NCBI GenBank assembly: GCA_001919995.1
Contig: MNIY01000081.1
Span: 1-35,493, forward strand
From: Ktedonobacter sp. 13_1_20CM_4_53_11
GTDB taxonomy: Bacteria > Chloroflexota > Ktedonobacteria > Ktedonobacterales > Ktedonobacteraceae
Direction: 5' to 3'
DNA: 35,493 nt
Every line of letters begins with the position of its first letter. Positions within the stretch are counted from its first letter, which is position 1. Positions 15,455-23,651 of the stretch are shown here, piece by piece. The notes under the pieces were generated by a model. That model was not told the origin of the DNA and searched no databases. It saw only the letters and a program-made list of their open reading frames with translations. The position numbers and the translations under genes were made by a program.

Positions 15455-17191
15455 ATGGCAAAAGACTCTATTGAAGAATCAAAAACTGGTATGGAAGCGG
15501 TTCCCGTCGTAAATGCTGGCACCGCTGGAACGACACCGGAATTATCAGCCATACCTTTGGGAGAAAGCGCTGCGGGAGAGACGCTCCCTGGCGAGCGGCA
15601 GCACATCGTCAAGTCAGCTACGCTCGTCATGCTCGGGAACCTGGGCAGTAGTGTGATGGGAATGGTGCGGCAGCAGGTAGTGGCTTCGTTTGGGCAGGGC
15701 ATCGCCAGCCCTTTTCTATCCGCCATCACCCCTGCCCAGACCTTCAACGATTTCCTGATCAATGGTTCAATCAATGGAGCCTTAGTGCCGACATTTAACG
15801 ACTATGCCGAGCCTGAAAAGCGAGAGCAACTGCGCCGCCTGGTCTTCACGATCGTGAATCTTGTCTTTCTCATCATGTTAGTGTCGGCTATTGTCTTTCT
15901 CTTCATCGCCCCCTGGTTTATCAATAATATACAGGTGCCCGGCTATACTCCACAGGAGAAACTGCTCACCACGCAGTTCGCACGCATCATCTTTTTCTCG
16001 CTGCTCGCGCTGGGGCCATTCGCGGTCCTGCAGGCCGCTCTCTTTGCGCGTAAAGAATTTGGCTGGCCGGCCGTTGCCACCGCCGCGTATCATATCGGTA
16101 TCATTATTGGAGCCATAGTTGGTGCGCTCGTTGGCAATCATTACCTGGGGCAATATGGGTTAGCCTTTGGGGTATTGCTGGGCGCGGCCGGCGAAATCGC
16201 TCTACTGCTGCCAGGATTGCGCAACCAGCGACTGCGTTACATGTTTGTGCTCGATCTAAAGCAGCCAGCGTTGCGTCGCATCCTGAATCTCTACAAGTGG
16301 ATTGCGCTCAGTTTTCTGGTCAGCGCCTTTTTTATCATTCTGGATCAAAGCCTCGCCACGAGGACTCCCGGTGCTGGCAGCGATCCAGGCGCGGCCAACT
16401 ATCTAGCTATGCGCCTCTCTACCACGCTGATCCAGTTTCCAGCAGGGTTAGTTGCCACTGCCCTATCGGTAGCTGTGTTGCCGACGCTGACAGAGCACGC
16501 CAGGGCAATAGACAATGAACGCTTCAAGAAGACGCTGCTGCTTGGTTTCCGCCTTGGCCTGCTCCTGATGATTCCCGCCGCCGCCGGCCTCATGGTGTTA
16601 GGTTTGCCGATTGTATCCCTGCTCTATCAACACGGCAGATTCACTGCCCACAATGCACAGCTCACATCGCTTGCGCTGGCACTTTACGCATTCCAGTTGC
16701 CCTTTGTGGCGATCGATCAGCTCTTGCTCTCGGCGTTTTACGCTCGAAAAAATACCATTACCCCGGTCATCGTTGGCTTTGTCTGCTACGGTAGCTATCT
16801 CGCCGTCGCTCTGCCTTTCTGGCAGACCGTCGGAATGCCAGCGCTCGTCGTCGCCAACACAGTGCAGAACTCGCTCCATGCCGTTATCCTACTGGTATTG
16901 TTGCGCATGACAATAGGCCCTCTACGCCTGCGCGAGATCATATCGGCCTTCTTAAAAATCAGCGCAGCAACCATTGCTATGGTTGCCGTTGCCTGGGGTC
17001 TACAGGTGCTATTTGGCCATATAAGGCTCTTCTCGCTCAATCATTTGACTGGCCAGTTTCTGACTGTATTGGTGTCTGGACTCATCGCTGTGGGGGTCTA
17101 CGTTAGCGGCGTGTTGCTGCTACGTGTAGAAGAGGTTGGCATGATGAAAGGGATAGTAATGGCAAAGCTTGGGAGGCGGAGCACTCTGTAG
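15455..17191 (+). CDS. murJ: Lipid II flippase MurJ (MviN family)
   Basis: The product is 578 residues with about 14 hydrophobic helices. The MurJ fold begins near residue 50 (HIVKSATLVMLGNLGSSVMGM, QQVVASFGQG) after a polar N-terminal extension of about 48 residues. Family segments seen are FNDFLINGSINGALVPTFNDY, QTFNDF, ILDQSLATRTPGAGSDPGAANYLAMRL, FPAGLVATALSVAVLPTLTEHA, and LLYQHGRFTAHN. MurJ moves the peptidoglycan precursor lipid II across the cytoplasmic membrane. It is the last gene of the envelope cluster, 86 bp after rfaE2. A GGGAGA ribosome site precedes the ATG at a somewhat long distance. Confidence 0.93.
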   Translation: MAKDSIEESKTGMEAVPVVNAGTAGTTPELSAIPLGESAAGETLPGERQHIVKSATLVMLGNLGSSVMGMVRQQVVASFGQGIASPFLSAITPAQTFNDFLINGSINGALVPTFNDYAEPEKREQLRRLVFTIVNLVFLIMLVSAIVFLFIAPWFINNIQVPGYTPQEKLLTTQFARIIFFSLLALGPFAVLQAALFARKEFGWPAVATAAYHIGIIIGAIVGALVGNHYLGQYGLAFGVLLGAAGEIALLLPGLRNQRLRYMFVLDLKQPALRRILNLYKWIALSFLVSAFFIILDQSLATRTPGAGSDPGAANYLAMRLSTTLIQFPAGLVATALSVAVLPTLTEHARAIDNERFKKTLLLGFRLGLLLMIPAAAGLMVLGLPIVSLLYQHGRFTAHNAQLTSLALALYAFQLPFVAIDQLLLSAFYARKNTITPVIVGFVCYGSYLAVALPFWQTVGMPALVVANTVQNSLHAVILLVLLRMTIGPLRLREIISAFLKISAATIAMVAVAWGLQVLFGHIRLFSLNHLTGQFLTVLVSGLIAVGVYVSGVLLLRVEEVGMMKGIVMAKLGRRSTL

Positions 17192-17252
17192 GGGCGCAAT
17201 GAATTGCGCCAGCCTGGGGAGCCGATCCAAGGGCGCAATGAATTGCGCCCTT
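17191..17252. repeat. Two palindromic GGGCGCAAT repeats after murJ
   Basis: GGCGCAAT-GA-ATTGCGCC occurs at 17193-17210 and, with longer arms (AAGGGCGCAAT...ATTGCGCCCTT), at 17229-17252. The first copy starts at the murJ stop. The short palindromic form suggests a dispersed REP-like or terminator-like element. Confidence 0.75.
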
Positions 17253-17460
17253 ACAAAGCTACACTAGTAAAGAATTAAGATGCTTGGTAGATTACTGGTT
17301 TGTACCTGGGCGACGGTACCGGTATAATCTCCTAATTTGAGGTCATATCCGTCTACGTTCTCTCTAGTGATCTCATTTAACTCCTGCTTGGAAGTATGGT
17401 CACCTTGCTTCATCTCACTATCGGCTTCCAAAGTTGATGGTTAGCCATCTAAGAGTTTTG

Positions 17461-17937
17461 TTACTGCCCTTTCTCCAGTTCCACGACCACCTTCTTAATC
17501 CCAGAAACTACGTCATAGAGCGCATTGTCAAGGTTCGACCAATCAGTCACAGGTCTCGCATCTCTAGGCAAAGCCTGGAGTTTGGCGAACGGTTCATTAT
17601 GCCAATCGCATTGGCGCAGGATAACTGGGATGACACGAACCTCACCTTTTTCATGCCTTTCTAGAGCATATCTTACTTCAACTCTATTTGAATAATCAGA
17701 AGCTATGAAAGCTCTACTCACCAGAAGCAGAATGATGTCAGCAGTATCGAGATGTGAGCTAATAGCCTGTTCCCAGGGATCACCTCCGCTTATCTGGCGG
17801 TCGTGCCAGCAAACTATGCGGTTCTGCCGCTTCAATACACTAAGACCCTTCTCCAGCTCATCTCTCAATTTTTCATCTTCACGCGCATAGGAAAAGAGGA
17901 TTTCGATGGGCTTCTTCACAGGTTGATTTGAGGACAT
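17461..17937 (-). CDS. Stand-alone TIR domain protein
   Basis: The product is 158 residues and consists almost entirely of one TIR domain of the bacterial TIR_2 type: IEILFSYAREDEKLRDEL at 11-28, CWHDRQISGGDPWEQAI at 43-59, ADIILLLVSRAFIASDYSNRVEVRYALERH at 66-95 (described in full only by position), VIPVILRQCDWHNEPFAKLQALP at 102-124. Glu87 in the 'NRVEVRYALE' segment stands where the catalytic Glu of NAD-cleaving TIRs lies. Bacterial TIRs cut NAD or make cyclic ADP-ribose signals, in defence or regulation. No sensor or effector domain is fused and no Thoeris, CBASS or Argonaute partner is adjacent. A GGGAG ribosome site precedes the ATG. Confidence 0.9.
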   Translation of the reverse strand: MSSNQPVKKPIEILFSYAREDEKLRDELEKGLSVLKRQNRIVCWHDRQISGGDPWEQAISSHLDTADIILLLVSRAFIASDYSNRVEVRYALERHEKGEVRVIPVILRQCDWHNEPFAKLQALPRDARPVTDWSNLDNALYDVVSGIKKVVVELEKGQ

Positions 17938-18212
17938 AAACGCACTCCCAAACTACAAAGTTAACAATGTTCACCCCTACTTATAAACCTGAGTATATGC
18001 GCTGCAATGATTATTATCAAGCTTGCGAGTAACTTATCTAATTTTAAGCAACCTTCAAAAGAGATAAGAAAGTGATTTGTTTGTCTTAAGCGAGTTTAGT
18101 ATCTGCTTAGAGTCTCCTACAGCAGAGCTTATAAGGGTCGAAAATCCTTGTAATGTGCACAAAAAGGCGCTACCCTAATAATCAGATATAAAGAAAAGAG
18201 GAGTACATAACT

Positions 18213-18830
18213 ATGCAGATACAAGAGACGACAAAAATACAAACGATAGATATCAGCGATGGCGTGTTGGCGCAACAAACACTTGCCGGCGACCCATACG
18301 CTTTTGAGGATCTTGTAAAGCGTTACAGCACTCCGCTGTTTAACTTCATATATCGCTTCCTGGGTGATTATGACCAGGCCTGCGATATCTTACAACATGT
18401 ATTTATTCAATTGCACGGTTCCTTGAACACACTGCGTACAGATAAGCCATTGAAAGCCTGGCTTTTCCAGGTTGCGCGCAATCGCTGCCTTGATGAACTG
18501 CGGCGCAAGCGGGTTATTCATTTCTCAGAACTGGAGTCGGTGAATGATGATGAAGAACTTTCACCTTTAGCAGCCATTCCTGATAATGGTCCGCTCCCTG
18601 AAGAATTGGCTGAGCAAAGCGACTTGCAGTATCGACTGCAAGATGCCATCCAGACGCTGCCCATTAAGTTTCGCTCTGTAGTGCTGCTACGCTACGCGGG
18701 TCAACTCAGTTTTTCTGAGATCGGACAAACCCTCAATATGCCAGAAGCGACTGCTAAAACCTACTTCCAGCGCGCCAAGCCTCTACTACGCACCGCTCTC
18801 ATGAACCAGGATCAACTTGTCGCTCACTAA
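18213..18830 (+). CDS. ECF-type RNA polymerase sigma factor
   Basis: The product is 205 residues. Region 2 covers about 15-95, with AFEDLVKRYSTPLFNFIYRFLGD, ACDILQHVFIQLH and the -10-binding LKAWLFQVARNRCLDELRRKR. An acidic linker follows (about 110-135: NDDEELSPLAAIPDNGPLPEE in part). Region 4 is about 140-195: LPIKFRSVVLLRYAGQLSFSEI then LNMPEATAKTYFQRAKPLL, a helix-turn-helix for the -35 element. It directs RNA polymerase to a stress- or signal-specific regulon. A GGAG ribosome site precedes the ATG at 18213. No recognisable anti-sigma gene adjoins it, only the small gene at 19008, and a strong terminator follows. Confidence 0.92.
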   Translation: MQIQETTKIQTIDISDGVLAQQTLAGDPYAFEDLVKRYSTPLFNFIYRFLGDYDQACDILQHVFIQLHGSLNTLRTDKPLKAWLFQVARNRCLDELRRKRVIHFSELESVNDDEELSPLAAIPDNGPLPEELAEQSDLQYRLQDAIQTLPIKFRSVVLLRYAGQLSFSEIGQTLNMPEATAKTYFQRAKPLLRTALMNQDQLVAH

Positions 18831-18862
18831 TAAAAAAGGGGAAAGCGATATTCGTTAAAAAA

Positions 18863-18891
18863 GGTACCCGGCCAGGCCGGGTGCCTTTTTT
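18863..18891 (+). terminator. Intrinsic terminator of the ECF sigma gene
   Basis: GGTACCCGG (18863-18871), a 5-nt loop and CCGGGTGCC (18877-18885) form a 9-bp stem with one G-U pair, preceded by A-residues and followed by TTTTTT. It lies 32 bp after the stop codon. Confidence 0.9.
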
Positions 18892-19007
18892 AGCATTTTT
18901 TCTCATTCCTGAAATTGTATGCTCCGGTTTTGAAACTACCTTGTTTTCCAATTCGTACTAAGACAAGAAGCTTAAGAAAAATAAGAAAGATTAGAGGGCG
19001 TTAAGAA

Positions 19008-19232
19008 ATGCAGTATACACAACAATTCACATATGTAGACAAAGAAATAGCATATGATGATATCGATATTCTTTTCAGTCAATTGCAGCCGATAGAACCA
19101 CCGCATTCGATCGTTGCTCGTATTCTCAGCCGGGTAAAGGGCCAGGCAATAGATGGAAGGATTCCTTCTCACCCTCTGGCATGGCAAATGCTGGACGGCA
19201 GCCTGGAGCAGGGGATGAGAAGGGCTCACTAA
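19008..19232 (+). CDS. Hypothetical 74-residue protein
   Basis: I do not recognise a defined family. The product has an acidic N-terminal half (YVDKEIAYDDIDILFSQLQ) followed by PIEPPHSIVARILSRVKGQ, a 'PxEPPxSxVxRIL' pattern that I associate with short proteins or cytoplasmic segments near ECF sigma genes. There is no membrane helix and no zinc motif, so it is not a classic anti-sigma factor. It lies 177 bp after the sigma gene, beyond that gene's terminator, and ends 9 bp before the convergent deacetylase gene, so it fills the space tightly. The ribosome site (GAGGGCG) is modest. The position suggests, but does not show, a link to the sigma factor. Confidence 0.55.
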   Translation: MQYTQQFTYVDKEIAYDDIDILFSQLQPIEPPHSIVARILSRVKGQAIDGRIPSHPLAWQMLDGSLEQGMRRAH

Positions 19233-19241
19233 CTTCGTTCA

Positions 19242-20081
19242 TTATTGAATGCGCGCGAAAAGGTCATTTTCACCTGGTACATCAGGTCCCACCCTTGATG
19301 CTGCCAATTGATAGCATTCATGATTTCTCCAATTTCGCTGAATCTCTTCTGGTATCTTCGCCATGAGATTATTGGGATCGAGCTGCGTGCGGTGCATCGA
19401 CCGTGAGCGATCCTTTTGCTCCCTCCACGGTTCTACATTGAGCCAGACATTGATCTGTTCGTCCGGCATGCCCAGTTTTTCAGGATCGAGACCGCTGAAA
19501 GACCCTTCATAGTTTTGTGTGCTCATCCATTCGCCAATCGCCCGCAATGCACTACGTGGGAAAGAACTATAATAGAGTTTAGAGACCGAGTGTGCTGGAC
19601 CCAGGTCGGGGTATTGTACGGCGTCGGCGGCTGCATGAAAAGCGCTGGTCGTGTAGCGATAGATGGCAATATGATCTGGGTGCCCGTAAGCACCGCTTTC
19701 ATCAAACGTAACGATAACCTGTGGGCGAAATTCGCGGATAATCTTCACAAGCTTGCCCACTACTTCTGCCGCGCTGGCCTGGGCGAATGCGCGCGCATCA
19801 GCATTTTCAGGGGTACCGGCCATACCTGAGTCACGATAATCCAGAAACCAGAGGTTATGCACTCCAAGCACTTCGGCGGCGGCGCGCATCTCTCCTTCTC
19901 GTACCTGACCCAGGTTTTCAGGCGTTGCCAGGGCGGGATCGGCAATTTCTCCAACCTCACCGCGTGTGGCACAAACCAGGCCCGTTTCAACGCCAGACGT
20001 GTTATACTGTAACAATGCGCCGCTCACTATACCCTCATCATCGGGGTGAGCAAAAGCACCGAGTAATCGTTTAGTAGACAT
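19242..20081 (-). CDS. PIG-L/LmbE family N-acetylglucosaminyl deacetylase
   Basis: The product is 279 residues. The zinc and catalytic motif AHPDDE appears at residues 11-16 and the third metal ligand in GAYGHPDHIAIYR. The segment LVCATRGEVGEIADP and WFLDYRDSGMAGTPEN match the subgroup that contains the mycothiol enzymes MshB and Mca (deacetylation of GlcNAc-inositol or cleavage of thiol conjugates) and also bacillithiol BshB; the substrate here is open. No other thiol-synthesis gene is nearby. It is convergent with the 74-residue gene and has only a weak purine stretch before its ATG. Confidence 0.9.
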   Translation of the reverse strand: MSTKRLLGAFAHPDDEGIVSGALLQYNTSGVETGLVCATRGEVGEIADPALATPENLGQVREGEMRAAAEVLGVHNLWFLDYRDSGMAGTPENADARAFAQASAAEVVGKLVKIIREFRPQVIVTFDESGAYGHPDHIAIYRYTTSAFHAAADAVQYPDLGPAHSVSKLYYSSFPRSALRAIGEWMSTQNYEGSFSGLDPEKLGMPDEQINVWLNVEPWREQKDRSRSMHRTQLDPNNLMAKIPEEIQRNWRNHECYQLAASRVGPDVPGENDLFARIQ

Positions 20082-20380
20082 TGTTCTCGTTCTTTCTTAC
20101 TATTGCCATAGTGATGAAACCATACAGTACCCTGTACTGTAACATCTCTCAAGAAATTCTGTCAATTCGCTTCTTATAATTCACCTATCCCTAAAGAATA
20201 GGAACAGTATTTAACATAGTTCTCTATGTTTTTCTATGGATAATGTGTTACACTAAGTTTAGCATGCAGGCACAAAAGCCGGGCCGTGGCAGGGATAGTC
20301 TTTTTAAACCCAGCTTTGACGACGATTGAGTGGCTCTGTGTTGAATATCGGCGTATATGTATGATGAAGGAGTGATTTAC

Positions 20381-21145
20381 ATGGCAAGAACTGTTCTGGA
20401 TAAAGAACTGCAGGAACTGGATGAACAAATTTTACGACTGGGATCTCTGGTAGATGATGCCCTGGCAAAAGCGCTTGATTCCTTGGAGACCGGCGATATA
20501 GCCAAAGCAGGGTTAGTAATAGAGGCAGATGCCGGCATCGACATTTTGCGGGCGGCCATCGAGGAGCACACCATTCGCTTATTGACGCTGCAACAGCCCC
20601 TTGGTGGGCGCGATCTGCGCTACCTTACCTCGGCACTCTCTATCGCGGGCGACCTGGAGCGTACTGGTGATGGAGCTGCTGGCATCGCGCAGATCATCTT
20701 GCGCATGACGCCCCTTCAGTCCGATGCCAGGCCAGAAGTGAAGGTAAAGGATGACACCGAAGTCACCTCGACGAATGGCGTTGAGATCAGTGAAGCCACG
20801 ATTTTGCGTGGTATTCTCGATCTGGGCCTGGAGGCCCGGCGCGTCTTACAGGGGACAATGGAGGCATTTGCGCGGCGTGATGTCAATGCCGCAAGGCACA
20901 TCTGGGAGGAAGATGACGTTGTGGATGTGCGCTATCACCTGGTACGTCATGATTTGATGGCGATGCTTGCTGGCGCTCGTGCCATCCCTGCCCTGCAAAA
21001 TGATGCACACATTTTGCAGCGCGCCACCTATCTGCTCTGGATTGCTCACAAGCTTGAGCGGGTTGCCGACCATAGTGGTAATATCTGCGAACGTATTGTC
21101 TTCATTCTAGAGGGCGAGACCAGCATTAAACGCTCTCAAGAATAG
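20381..21145 (+). CDS. phoU: Phosphate signalling protein PhoU
   Basis: The product is 254 residues from the ATG at 20381, which has GAAGGAG about 9 nt upstream; the frame is open from 20357, but that would place the ribosome site inside the gene. Two PhoU helical repeats are seen: about 5-100 (LDKELQELDEQILRLGSLVDDAL, DLRYLTSALSIAGDLERTGDGAAGI) and about 135-245 (RVLQGTMEAFARRDVNAARHIWEEDD, ATYLLWIAHKLERVADHSGNI). PhoU links the Pst phosphate transporter to the PhoR/PhoB two-component system and represses it when phosphate is plentiful. No pst or pho gene accompanies it in the window. A charged insert (VKVKDDTEVTSTNGVEIS) separates the repeats. Confidence 0.92.
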   Translation: MARTVLDKELQELDEQILRLGSLVDDALAKALDSLETGDIAKAGLVIEADAGIDILRAAIEEHTIRLLTLQQPLGGRDLRYLTSALSIAGDLERTGDGAAGIAQIILRMTPLQSDARPEVKVKDDTEVTSTNGVEISEATILRGILDLGLEARRVLQGTMEAFARRDVNAARHIWEEDDVVDVRYHLVRHDLMAMLAGARAIPALQNDAHILQRATYLLWIAHKLERVADHSGNICERIVFILEGETSIKRSQE

Positions 21146-21157
21146 CGCCTCTTCCAG

Positions 21158-21190
21158 AAAAAGCAAGGATTGCGTTGATCCTTGCTTTTT
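21158..21190 (+). terminator. Intrinsic terminator of phoU
   Basis: AAAAAGCAAGGAT (21158-21170) and ATCCTTGCTTTTT (21178-21190) form a perfect 13-bp stem around a 7-nt loop, ending in a T-run. It starts 13 bp past the phoU stop. Confidence 0.92.
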
Positions 21191-21367
21191 TAACTTTCTG
21201 GCACTGGCAACACAGCGGTTCTTAGCCACGTACTCCTTACAATCTTTTTACAATTTTCTGCGGAATTTCTGATGTACGAAGATTACAATCTTGACAGATC
21301 AAAATTGTAGTTGTGTTTTCATTGAATACAGTATCACCCGTCCAAAAATTATGGAGGAATATAACTT

Positions 21368-22654
21368 ATGTCGCAGCAGTATGATGAACAGGCTATACCA
21401 TATCAATCCGATCAGGGCACGGCATACGCTCATGATAATGGCTCTGCCCCTACGGAACCATACCATTCTGCCCCTGCGGAGCAATACCGTCCCGCTCCTG
21501 GCAGCCTGCCAGAGTACACGCCGCCGCCACGGCGCCCAAGAAGTGGCGTGCGCACGGGAGCTATTATCGCGCTGACCTTGTTACTCGCTATTGTCTTCGG
21601 CACTGGTTTATTTGCTGGCTGGCAATTTGGACGCGGCTCAGCCGTCGTCGCACCGCCCGCTACAAGCCAGTTACAGCCAGGCACAAATCAAGCTCCAACC
21701 GTACCGTCGCTCAATGGCAATAATACCGAGGCGGTGCGAGAGGCCGTGATTGCCAAAGTGCGACCCGCAGTTGTCGAGGTGAACGTCACCTCGCAGAGTG
21801 GTTCGGGAATTGGTTCCGGTGTCATCATTGACCGGCGCGGCTATATCGTCACCAATAATCATGTTGTCAATGGAGCACAAAGCATAGAGGTGGTGCTCTA
21901 TGATGGTACCAGCATCAAAAATGTTCAACTGGTGGGAACCGATCCTGCCGATGACCTCGCTATCTTGAAGATCACTCCACCTGCCTCGAATTTAAGGGTA
22001 GCAACTCTGGGTGACTCCTCAAAACTGCAGGTTGGGCAGGATGTTATGGCAATTGGTAATCCTCTGGGTATCACCCAAACGGTGACAAATGGTATTATCA
22101 GCGCCCTTGGCCGCAGCGTGAATGAGCAGAACGGAGCGATTATTCCCAATGCCATTCAGACCGACGCCGCCATCAATCCCGGCAATAGTGGTGGGGCTTT
22201 GGTAGACATGCAGGGTAACTTGATAGGAATCCCAACGCTGACGGCTATTGACCCTGAATTTAATACTCCAGCTAACGGCGTCGGCTTCGCGATTCCATCA
22301 AATCGTGTCAATTTTATCGCGACCCAAATCATTCAAACTGGCAAAGTGACGCATACCGGCCGGGCCGCGCTAGGCGTAAGAGTAGCTGATGTTGATCCAA
22401 ACCTGGCCGCGCAGGATAACCTCTCCGTCGATCACGGCGCGATGATTGTCAGCGTTGTGCCAAATGGTGCAGCTGACCAGGCTCACCTACAAGCAGGTGA
22501 TGTTATCGTAAAAATCGATAATAAACAGGTGACCGACACTGCTTCGCTGGGTGATGCTCTCATCAGCAAGAGCCCTGGCGATACGTCTTTCGTGTCAAGG
22601 TTCAGGTTGTACTGTGCAAGGCCCCTACATTGTTCTGCTGACCTTCTTGTTTAG
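21368..22654 (+). CDS. HtrA/DegP-type membrane-anchored serine protease with PDZ domain
   Basis: The product is 428 residues. A Pro/Tyr-rich cytoplasmic tail (1-58) precedes one membrane helix (about 62-86). The trypsin-like domain (about 120-325) has the triad His165 in TNNHVV, Asp196 in DDLAILKI and Ser274 in NPGNSGGAL. A PDZ domain follows (about 332-405: ALGVRVADV, GAMIVSVVPNGAADQAHLQAGDVIVKIDNK). It should degrade damaged extracytoplasmic proteins. The C-terminus is odd: after SPGDT (406), where the family reads 'GDTVxVxVxRxG...VxVTLG', this protein reads SFVSRFRLYCARPLH to the stop, so the last PDZ strands are missing or frameshifted. Its 3' end overlaps the convergent gene by 53 bp. 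GGAGG precedes the ATG. Confidence 0.9.
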   Translation: MSQQYDEQAIPYQSDQGTAYAHDNGSAPTEPYHSAPAEQYRPAPGSLPEYTPPPRRPRSGVRTGAIIALTLLLAIVFGTGLFAGWQFGRGSAVVAPPATSQLQPGTNQAPTVPSLNGNNTEAVREAVIAKVRPAVVEVNVTSQSGSGIGSGVIIDRRGYIVTNNHVVNGAQSIEVVLYDGTSIKNVQLVGTDPADDLAILKITPPASNLRVATLGDSSKLQVGQDVMAIGNPLGITQTVTNGIISALGRSVNEQNGAIIPNAIQTDAAINPGNSGGALVDMQGNLIGIPTLTAIDPEFNTPANGVGFAIPSNRVNFIATQIIQTGKVTHTGRAALGVRVADVDPNLAAQDNLSVDHGAMIVSVVPNGAADQAHLQAGDVIVKIDNKQVTDTASLGDALISKSPGDTSFVSRFRLYCARPLHCSADLLV

Positions 22655-23366
22655 CCGGGGTTGCAGGACGACGTGCCCGGCTGGTAAGCAGGACGCCAAT
22701 AAAGAAGACTGTCCAGCCGAGAGCCATAACCAGCCAGAAAATGTTTTTCACTCCCAGGCGGGCTGTGGTGCCTGCAAGAGCAATGGTGAGTGTACCGACC
22801 AGGATCAGAATATTCGCCCCAAACAATGTGCTCGAACCCTGGCGCCGTTTCACTTGCCAGGCGGAATAGATGGCCACGCCAGCTACAGCTGCAGCCCCGA
22901 GTGTATTCAAAATAATAATGGTTATCAACCAGGGACCTACCGCTGGCTGCAATATGGCTGTTCCAGGGGTGCCAGCAATCTGGCTCAATTGCCCCTTATC
23001 AACAGTGGCAAAAGCAATGAGTAGCACTGCTAATGCACTCAACACACAGAGCACGACCAGGCAGATGCGTGTGAAACGGGCACTTGTGACCAGCGCTATA
23101 CTGCCGAGGCCAAGCCAGGCAGCTATTAACGCTCCGCCCAGAATGTAGTAGATGCGGAAGAACAGAACTCCAGGCTCACTGGTAGGATGCACCAGTATCA
23201 TGGCTACATAGGCCAGCGATGCGAAGAAGGCCATCAACAGTGCGATTGCCCAGAAGAACTGGTACGTACGGTGACGCCGTAGATACTGGCGCAATACTAC
23301 TCCCGCAAAAAGCCCGGTCACGATCACATTAATGATGGGATAGACTAACAAAATATCGCTGTTCAT
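22602..23366 (-). CDS. Hypothetical seven-helix membrane protein
   Basis: I do not recognise the family. The 254-residue product has about seven hydrophobic helices (about 7-27, 36-58, 70-95, 100-122, 143-167, 183-203 and 210-230), a short extracytoplasmic N-terminus (MNSDILLVYP) and a polar cytoplasmic tail from about 233 (SRARRPATPAKQEGQQ). RQYLRRHRTYQFFWAIALLMAFF between helices 1 and 2 resembles small integral membrane sensor or transport-like proteins without giving a clear match. It is convergent with, and overlaps, the HtrA gene. No strong ribosome site is seen before the ATG. Confidence 0.75.
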   Translation of the reverse strand: MNSDILLVYPIINVIVTGLFAGVVLRQYLRRHRTYQFFWAIALLMAFFASLAYVAMILVHPTSEPGVLFFRIYYILGGALIAAWLGLGSIALVTSARFTRICLVVLCVLSALAVLLIAFATVDKGQLSQIAGTPGTAILQPAVGPWLITIIILNTLGAAAVAGVAIYSAWQVKRRQGSSTLFGANILILVGTLTIALAGTTARLGVKNIFWLVMALGWTVFFIGVLLTSRARRPATPAKQEGQQNNVGALHSTT

Positions 23367-23580
23367 AACTCAAATAACCTGTCTAATGCTAATAACCCGT
23401 CAAGTATGCTAATTTGGAGGACAAACCTGTAAAAAACTCCATTCTTCCTGAGAAAAAGTACGAAAAACTCCACCTATTTCTATACTCTTATATCATAAAG
23501 CTTCTTTCGTCAAAACGTCAATCTTCTATCCCAATCCTATTACGTATGCGATATGCGTGCAGCTTGCGGCAAACGTTTTA

Positions 23581-23624
23581 TATAATGGGAGGAGTAATAT
23601 GTAAAATTGCGCGAAGAAGCGCAA
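23581..23624 (+). promoter_or_regulatory. Candidate -10 box and leader hairpin of ackA
   Basis: A perfect TATAAT lies at 23581-23586, without a good -35 at 17 bp. The transcript would start near 23593, giving a leader of about 60 nt. That leader holds a perfect 6-bp hairpin (TTGCGC, GAAGAA loop, GCGCAA; 23607-23624) before the ackA ribosome site. Confidence 0.45.
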
Positions 23625-23651
23625 AAGAGAGCACAACGTAAGGAATTGTTC

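Noticed and set aside
17461..19232. Defence island around the TIR gene
   Set aside because: Neighbours are a sigma factor, a small protein and housekeeping genes; no known defence partner is present.
22551..23024. 157-residue plus-strand frame continuing past HtrA
   Set aside because: Antisense to the seven-helix membrane protein and without PDZ-like sequence.
23587..23604. Ribosome site followed by a start-stop (ATG TAA) as a minimal upstream ORF of ackA
   Set aside because: The likely -10 box TATAAT directly precedes it, so most of the ribosome site would not be in the transcript.
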